DNA of 64,000 nucleotides from CAYQLT01 sp964418425 (GTDB taxonomy: Bacteria > Bacillota > Limnochordia > Limnochordales > Geochordaceae), in assembly GCA_964418425.1 (NCBI GenBank), contig CAYQLT010000008.1, forward strand, positions 17,935 through 81,934, written 5' to 3'. Positions 58,948 through 64,000 of the stretch are shown piece by piece. Each line of letters starts with the position of its first letter. Within the stretch, counting starts at the first letter, position 1. Under the pieces are notes generated by a model. It saw only the letters and a program-made list of their open reading frames with translations, had not been told where the DNA came from and made no database searches. A program made the translations under genes and the position numbers.

Positions 58948-59682
58948 ATGGAGGCCCGGGGGATCACCAAGCGCTTCGGCAGCGTGGTGGCCCTGGACCG
59001 CGTCGACTTTCATGTCCGGCGCGCCGAGGTCGTGGGCCTGGTGGGAGATAACGGGGCTGGCAAGTCCACGCTCATCAAGGTGCTCACCGGCTACCACCAG
59101 CCCGACGAGGGGGAGATCTGGTTCGAGGGCCGCCGGGTCACGCTGGCTTCACCCCGCCAGGCCCGGGCGCTGGGCATCGAGACGGTCTACCAGGATCTGG
59201 CCCTGGTGGAGACCATGAGCATCGCCCGCAATTTCTTCCTGGGGGCCGAACCCGAGCGCCGGGCCGGCGGGGTGCGCTGGCTGGACCGCCGCCAGATGCG
59301 GGAGAAAACCCGCCAGGCGCTTTTGGATCTCGGGATCACCAGCCTGCGAAGCGCCGACGAGGACGTGGCGGTGCTTTCCGGCGGGGAGCGCCAGGCGATC
59401 GCCATCGGCCGGGCTTTGCATTTCGGCGTCAAACTCCTCATCCTCGACGAACCTACCTCGGCCCTTTCCATCAAGGAAACCCAAAAGGTGCTGGGCTACA
59501 TCGAACAGAGCCGCCGGCGCGGGCTTTCCGTCATCTTCATCACCCACAACCTGTACCACGTCTACCCTGTCGCCGACCGGATCGTGGTCCTGCAGCACGG
59601 CCGCAAGGTACGGGAGTTCCAAAAGGGAGAGACCACCGCCGACGAGCTGGCGGCCATCATCGCCGGGCACGCCGCCGGCTGA
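58948..59682 (+). CDS. Sugar/inositol ABC ATPase, single-domain RbsA-like
   Basis: 244 residues. Walker A GDNGAGKSTLIKVLTGYH, Q-loop VYQDLALVETMSIARNFFLG, signature VLSGGERQAIAIGRALHFGV, Walker B LLILDEPTSALSIKETQKVL, switch ITHNLYHVYPVADRIVVLQH. Single-domain form, unlike two-domain E. coli RbsA; such short ATPases accompany sugar importers of thermophiles and Rhizobia. ATG at 58948 with AGAGG upstream. Confidence 0.9.
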   Translation: MEARGITKRFGSVVALDRVDFHVRRAEVVGLVGDNGAGKSTLIKVLTGYHQPDEGEIWFEGRRVTLASPRQARALGIETVYQDLALVETMSIARNFFLGAEPERRAGGVRWLDRRQMREKTRQALLDLGITSLRSADEDVAVLSGGERQAIAIGRALHFGVKLLILDEPTSALSIKETQKVLGYIEQSRRRGLSVIFITHNLYHVYPVADRIVVLQHGRKVREFQKGETTADELAAIIAGHAAG

Positions 59683-59733
59683 CGGGCCCGGCGAGGGGAC
59701 GCTTGCGTTGCGTCTGCAGAGGGGGAGAGCGAG

Positions 59734-61061
59734 ATGACCGTCAAAAGATGGAAGGTTGTCGCGGTGGTGTTGGCAGCCGCCGTCCTGGCGGCGGTGTNNN
59801 NNNNNNNNNNNNNNNNNNNNNNNNNNNNNNNNNNNNNNNNNNNNNNNNNNNNNNNNNNNNNNNNNNNNNNNNNNNNNNNNNNNNNNNNNNNNNNNNNAAA
59901 AGATGGAAGGTTGTCGCGGTGGTGTTGGCAGCCGCCGTCCTGGCGGCGGTGTCGGTGAGGCCGGCCTACGGCCAGGAGCGAGTCCGGCTGGTCTACCTGA
60001 CCGCAGGCGATGTCAACATGCTGGCCCTCGGGCAAAACGTGTTTGCGGCGGAGTTCAAGAAGCGCTTTCCCAACGTGGACGTGGCCACGGTGCACACGGG
60101 GCCCGGCGATGCCGGTTCACGCCTCATCTTCGAGAAACTGATGGCGGAGAAGGCGGCCGGCAAGCGGGAATGGGACGTGGACGTGGCGATGGTGCACCAG
60201 GTGTTCATGAGCTGGGCGATGAAAGAAGACCTCCTGCTGCGCTACGCCCCCGAGACCCGCACGTACAGCATGGTGACCTCCGCAGCCGCCCGAAACGCCC
60301 TGGGGACCGACGTGACCGGGTACGTCATCCCCATGTTCCACAGCCAGACGGTGCTGGCATACAACTCCGAGAAGGTTCCGTCCCCGCCGCGAAGCTACGG
60401 CGAACTCGTGCAGTGGGTGAAGGCCAACCCCCGCAAGTTCGGCTACAACGGGATCAAAGGCGGCATGTCCGGGGTTGCGTTCACGGTGGGCTGGATTTAC
60501 TGGAAGACGGGCAAGTACGACAAGTATGCCGTCACCGGGCCCTTTGATCAGTCGGAGGTCGCCTCCTGGGAGCCGGCGTATAAAGAGCTCGCCGACTTCA
60601 ACCGGTATGTCACGCTGACCGCCGGCAACGTGGGTACCCTGGACGCCCTCAACCGGGGCGAGATCTGGATGGGGCCCGTCTGGGTCGATATGTTCTACAC
60701 GTTCATGCTGGAAGGCAAGATGGACCCGAAGGTGCGCCTGGTGCTCCCGGCGCCGGGGATGCCGGGACAGCCCATGTACTTCGTCATCCCCAAGGGCACC
60801 CGCCATCCGGAGCTGGCCCGGGAGTTCGTGGCCATGGCCACCAGCCCGGAGGTGCAGGGCCGGATCATCGTGGAGCGCTTCAACTGGTACCCCGGCATCG
60901 ACCCTCGCTACGTGGAACCTTACACATCCCCGGAGGCGTACCGCAGGCTCTTCGCGGACGTGACACCCGATGACCTGAGCCGCTACGGGCTGGCCTTCCC
61001 GCTGGCGCCCTACTTCCAGGCGATGATGGAGGCTTACGAGCGTTGGGTGACCGGGCGGTAG
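59734..61061 (+). CDS. ABC importer binding protein, extracellular family 1 (spans artefactual gap)
   Basis: About 390 residues after merging the duplicated 55-bp ends. Signal peptide (KRWKVVAVVLAAAVLAAV, cleavage near AYGQ), then RVRLVYLTAGDVNMLALGQN, KRFPNVDVATVHTGPGDAGS, DVAMVHQVFMSWAMKEDLLL, YVIPMFHSQTVLAYNSEKVP and FVIPKGTRHPELAREFVAMA, a family-1 binding protein related to polyamine and YnjB-type proteins. Ligand unknown. First gene of a four-gene importer; the stop lies within the first permease gene. Confidence 0.85.
59743..59952. repeat. 55-bp direct duplication flanking a 100-N gap (un-merged contig overlap)
   Basis: 59743-59797 and 59898-59952 are identical over 55 bp and abut the N run at 59798-59897. 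Merging restores one continuous signal peptide and mature protein. Same length as the duplication at 24550-24759, pointing to a common assembly k-mer or overlap size. Confidence 0.93.
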
Positions 61062-61939
61062 CCGTCCAACGGGCCGGCGCACCGGCGAGGCCGTGGGGGG
61101 TCGGGGGTAGCCCGGCCCCCGGCCTCCTGCTGGTGCTCCCCGCCGTCGCCGTGGTCTTGAGCCTGTATGCGGTGCCGTTCCTCCTGTCGGTGTACCGAGC
61201 GTTCTTGGAGCCTTCGGGGCAGCTGGGGCTTGCCAGCGTGGGCAAGGCGTGGGAGCTGTACCGCAGGGACGTTCTGTTTTCCGCCGCCGTCGCGTTGGCC
61301 AGTACCCTGGTTACCACGCCCCTCAGCATCGCCCTGGCGGCCTACCTGCGCATGCGAAGCGGCCCGGTGGCGGCAGCGGTCAACGTGCTGTACCGGTTGC
61401 CCATTTTCATCCCCTTTGTGGTCGTGGGCCAGATGATGACCACCTTCCTGGCTCCGCACGGGCTTTTGAACGTGGGGCTTGCGCAGCTGGGCCTCATCGA
61501 CCTTGACAGGCCCCCGGAGTTTTTCAACTGGAAGGGGCTCATCATCTCCTTCGTCTGGAAGCTTGCCCCCTTCATGACCCTCATTGTGCTGGGCGGCTTT
61601 CGCATGGTGGAGGACACCTACATCGAGGCGGCCCGCTCTGTCGGGGCGCGGCCGTGGGAGGTGGTGGGCGCCGTCTTGGTTCCCATGAGCCGCACCTCCA
61701 TCGCCACGGCGGCCGTGCTGGTCTTCACCCAGGTGGTGGGAACCTTCACGCTGCCTTACATGCTCATCGGAGGCAAGTCCCCCACCACGGTGACCGTGGA
61801 CATCGCACACCGCGTGACCTACTTCGGGGATTACGGCACCGCCAACGCCCTGGGGGTGATGATGTACGTGCTCACGGTGGTGGCCGCCCTTTACTACCTG
61901 CGCCAGTCGTTGAGGAGAAGCGTGTATGGCTATCAGTAG
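61043..61939 (+). CDS. ABC importer permease 1 (PotB-type)
   Basis: 298 residues with six TM helices. Hydrophobic start LLLVLPAVAVVLSLYAVPFL, periplasmic loop, LVTTPLSIALAAYLRM, IFIPFVVVGQMMTTFLAPHG and the EAA loop YIEAARSVGARPWEVVGAVL. Pairs with the next gene. TTG start at 61043 overlaps the binding-protein stop; a later start cannot be excluded. Overlaps the second permease by 14 bp. Confidence 0.88.
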   Translation: MGDRAVAVQRAGAPARPWGVGGSPAPGLLLVLPAVAVVLSLYAVPFLLSVYRAFLEPSGQLGLASVGKAWELYRRDVLFSAAVALASTLVTTPLSIALAAYLRMRSGPVAAAVNVLYRLPIFIPFVVVGQMMTTFLAPHGLLNVGLAQLGLIDLDRPPEFFNWKGLIISFVWKLAPFMTLIVLGGFRMVEDTYIEAARSVGARPWEVVGAVLVPMSRTSIATAAVLVFTQVVGTFTLPYMLIGGKSPTTVTVDIAHRVTYFGDYGTANALGVMMYVLTVVAALYYLRQSLRRSVYGYQ

Positions 61940-62792
61940 CCCGCAAAGCCTGCCGGCGGTGTACGTCTGGAGGGGACGCGCCCTCAAGGCCCTGGAACTG
62001 GCCGTGCTGGTGGTGCTCGGCCTGGGGATCATCGGCCCGATGCTGGGGCTGGTACTGTGGTCGGTCGCCCGGCGGTGGTACTGGCCCCACGCGCTGCCCC
62101 AGGAGGTGGGTTTTGACTATTGGCGGCAGGCGTTGGGGCTGGAACGGAGCCTGGCCATAGGTGCGGTCAGCATCACCGGCTCGCTGTGGACGAGCCTGCG
62201 CATCGCCGTTGTGGTGGTGGCGGTGGTGATGGCCATCAGCATTCCGGCGGGTTACGCGCTGGCCCGCCTGCGGCTTCCCGTCAAGCCCGTCATCCTGCTG
62301 CTCTTCCTCATGCCCCACGCCTTTCCGCAGCAGCCGGTCTTCGTCAACCTGCTGGCGATATTCACCCGGGCGGGCCTGGCCGGGACGGTGAGCGGGGTCA
62401 TGCTGGTTCACATCGTGGTGGCGTCGGTGTATGCGGTCTGGATCACCACCTCCACCTTCCGGGCCATCCCGCCGGAACTGGAAGAGGCGGCCCGCAGCGT
62501 GGGAGCCTCGCCGCTTCGGACCTTTGCCCGCATCACCCTTCCCCTCGCCGCACCCGGTCTGGCCGCATCGGCCGTCTTCGTCTTCCTGACCTCGCTGGAC
62601 GAGTTCACGGGAACCTTCTTCATCGGGCTGCCCTTTGTGACCACGCTGCCCATGCTGCTGTACTCCTCCAGCGGCTACAACCTCCAGTTTGCCTCGGTGC
62701 TGGCCCTGGTGCTGCTGGTGCCCAGCGTGCTGTTCATGGTGCTCATCGAACGGGTGCTCAAGGCCGAGCACCTGGGGGCGATGGGCGGATGA
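61926..62792 (+). CDS. ABC importer permease 2 (PotC-type)
   Basis: 288 residues with six TM helices: ALELAVLVVLGLGIIGPMLG, LRIAVVVVAVVMAISIPAGY, VILLLFLMPHAFPQQPVFVN, and the EAA loop LEEAARSVGASPLRTFARIT. Ends LIERVLKAEHLGAMGG. Forms the heterodimeric channel with permease 1. ATG at 61926 inside the upstream gene. Confidence 0.9.
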   Translation: MAISSPQSLPAVYVWRGRALKALELAVLVVLGLGIIGPMLGLVLWSVARRWYWPHALPQEVGFDYWRQALGLERSLAIGAVSITGSLWTSLRIAVVVVAVVMAISIPAGYALARLRLPVKPVILLLFLMPHAFPQQPVFVNLLAIFTRAGLAGTVSGVMLVHIVVASVYAVWITTSTFRAIPPELEEAARSVGASPLRTFARITLPLAAPGLAASAVFVFLTSLDEFTGTFFIGLPFVTTLPMLLYSSSGYNLQFASVLALVLLVPSVLFMVLIERVLKAEHLGAMGG

Positions 62793-62883
62793 TTGGCCCT
62801 GCGCCGGCTCCCGAACACGTGTCCGGGCCCCGGGGTCGGGCAGCGGGGAGCGACCGGCAGGTACAAGTGGAGGTGGCGCGAAC

Positions 62884-63984
62884 GTGCCGACGCTGACGCT
62901 CTCGCAGCTCACCAAGCGCTACGGGGCGGTCTTCGCCGTGCGCCAGGTCAGCCTGGAGGTGCGGGAGGGGGAATTCGTGACCCTGCTGGGGCCCAGCGGG
63001 TGCGGCAAGACCACCACGCTGCGATGCGTGGCCGGCTTCGTGCAGCCCGACGAGGGGGATGTGCGCATCGACGGACGCTCCGTGCTGCCACTTCCGCCCG
63101 AGAGGCGGGGCATGGGGCTTGTATTTCAAAACTACGCGCTCTGGCCGCACATGACGGTCCGGGAGAATGTGGCCTTCGGATTGCGCCTGCGCCGGCTGCC
63201 GCCCGGAGAGATCGCGCGGCGGGTTCGGCGCTCCCTTGAACTCGTGCGCCTCTCTGGTCTGGAAGACCGCTACCCCAGGCAGCTGAGCGGCGGCCAGCAG
63301 CAGCGGGTGGCGCTCGCCCGGGCGTTGGCCATCGAACCGTCGGTGCTGCTCCTCGACGAGCCCTTGAGCAACCTGGACGCGTTGCTGCGCGAGGAGATGC
63401 GCTTCGAGCTGCGGGAGCTGCAGCGGCGGCTGGGTATCACCACCATCTACGTGACCCACGACCAGGCGGAAGCGCTGGTGCTGTCCGACCGCATCGCGCT
63501 GCTGCGGGACGGAAGCCTCGTGCAGGTGGGGACGCCTCAGGAGATCTACAGCCGCCCCGCCGACCGGTTTGTGGCCGGGTTCGTGGGGACGGCGTCGTTT
63601 CTCGAGGGGGTGATCGCCGAACAGCTTCCGGACGGCTCCGGTTGTCGGGTACGAACGCAAGACGGCTTCACCATCGTCGTTGGAGGTGCACCGGGGCCGG
63701 CGGGGCAGAAGGTGACGGTGGTGGTCCGTCCCGAGCACGTGGAACGTGTCAACGGCGAACCAAGCCCGCCAACGGGCGAAACCGGCCGTAAAGACGCTTC
63801 GAGTTCCAACCTGTTTCGTGTTCGCGTGCTTCAAACCGCCTACGTTGGAAACGCCCTGGAATGCCGGCTCCAGTTTGGTTCCACCATCCTGCGTGCCCGC
63901 TTCCCCACCCACTCGCCGGTGGCGGCAGGGCAGGAGGTGATGGTGCGCCTGGCCAGCGACAAGGTGGTGGTGTTGCCGCAGTGA
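62884..63984 (+). CDS. ABC importer ATPase (PotA/UgpC-like)
   Basis: 366 residues. Walker A GPSGCGKTTTLRCVAGF, Q-loop VFQNYALWPHMTVRENVAFG, signature LSGGQQQRVALARALAIEPS, Walker B LLLDEPLSNLDALLREEMRF, switch VTHDQAEALVLSDRIALLRD, then a C-terminal TOBE region (VTVVVRPEHVERVNG) with a charged linker. GTG at 62884 with GGAGGTGG 7 nt upstream; 91 bp after permease 2. Last gene of the island in this window. Confidence 0.92.
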   Translation: MPTLTLSQLTKRYGAVFAVRQVSLEVREGEFVTLLGPSGCGKTTTLRCVAGFVQPDEGDVRIDGRSVLPLPPERRGMGLVFQNYALWPHMTVRENVAFGLRLRRLPPGEIARRVRRSLELVRLSGLEDRYPRQLSGGQQQRVALARALAIEPSVLLLDEPLSNLDALLREEMRFELRELQRRLGITTIYVTHDQAEALVLSDRIALLRDGSLVQVGTPQEIYSRPADRFVAGFVGTASFLEGVIAEQLPDGSGCRVRTQDGFTIVVGGAPGPAGQKVTVVVRPEHVERVNGEPSPPTGETGRKDASSSNLFRVRVLQTAYVGNALECRLQFGSTILRARFPTHSPVAAGQEVMVRLASDKVVVLPQ

Positions 63985-64000
63985 CGCCGGCCGGACACGA

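Noticed and set aside
1..64000. CRISPR arrays, rRNA, tRNA, prophage genes
   Set aside because: No spaced identical repeats, cloverleaf-like or rRNA-like segments, integrases or phage structural genes were recognised; a covariance-model search would be decisive.

Overview
The window is GC-rich chromosomal DNA from a bacterium. It contains four 100-N scaffold gaps and no rRNA, tRNA, phage or CRISPR locus that I can see. The gene content points to a high-GC, probably thermophilic, heterotrophic relative of the Firmicutes with a cell envelope beyond the inner membrane: Paa monooxygenase, multihaem c-type cytochromes with CcmE, a predicted outer-membrane beta-barrel ending in an aromatic residue, and many ABC importers. 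Limnochordia-like diderm Firmicutes would fit. This is an inference from gene types only, since no phylogenetic marker is present. Several genes start at TTG or GTG behind strong Shine-Dalgarno sequences.

Layout. 1-3.8 kb (minus): a phenylacetyl-CoA epoxidase operon, tetR-paaA-paaB-paaC-paaD-thioesterase (cut by the edge), with a strong promoter overlapped by paired inverted repeats. 4.0-6.3 kb (minus): a vapBC pair, a MaoC hydratase and a DUF4058 protein. 6.4-12.6 kb (minus): a respiratory locus with a NarX-like kinase carrying a periplasmic CXXCH haem motif, a CcmE of the Cys-type, two small membrane proteins, a NarL-like regulator, a trihaem cytochrome, a cytochrome b and a heptahaem cytochrome. 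12.8-18.6 kb: a partial enoyl-CoA hydratase, a secreted coiled-coil protein, alpha-glucan phosphorylase, a membrane GGDEF protein and a NapC/NirT-like multihaem cytochrome with one CX3CH motif. 18.8-28.3 kb (minus): a GNAT-ADP-forming acyl-CoA synthetase fusion, a beta-barrel protein and a large Ig-like secreted protein.

28.5-38 kb: a Uma2 protein, an AbrB-family membrane protein, a second vapBC pair, a divergent yceI/hxlR pair with a recognisable promoter and operator, an SSS symporter coupled to an FGGY kinase, a cupin and a glycoside-hydrolase-like secreted protein. 37.7-43.1 kb (plus): a branched-chain amino-acid-type ABC importer (livJHMGF, livF broken by a gap) and a partial pxpA. 43.2-43.9 kb (minus): an ERCC4/helix-hairpin-helix nuclease.

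44-64 kb (plus) is the most coherent block: a LacI regulator with a perfect 14-bp operator palindrome present twice, then homologues of the Thermotoga-type inositol enzymes IolO, IolM and IolN, an AfuABC-like ABC importer with a fused permease, IolI, an IolG-like dehydrogenase, a HAD phosphatase, a hydroxypyruvate-isomerase-family protein, a ribose/inositol-type ABC importer and a third four-gene ABC importer. Together these look like an inositol or cyclitol uptake and degradation island using the diketo-inositol to tagaturonate route.

Two of the four N-gaps (24605 and 59798) are flanked by identical 55-bp copies. They are almost certainly un-merged contig overlaps and not missing DNA, so the genes across them are probably intact. 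The gaps at 13497 and 42406 have no such overlap and do truncate genes.
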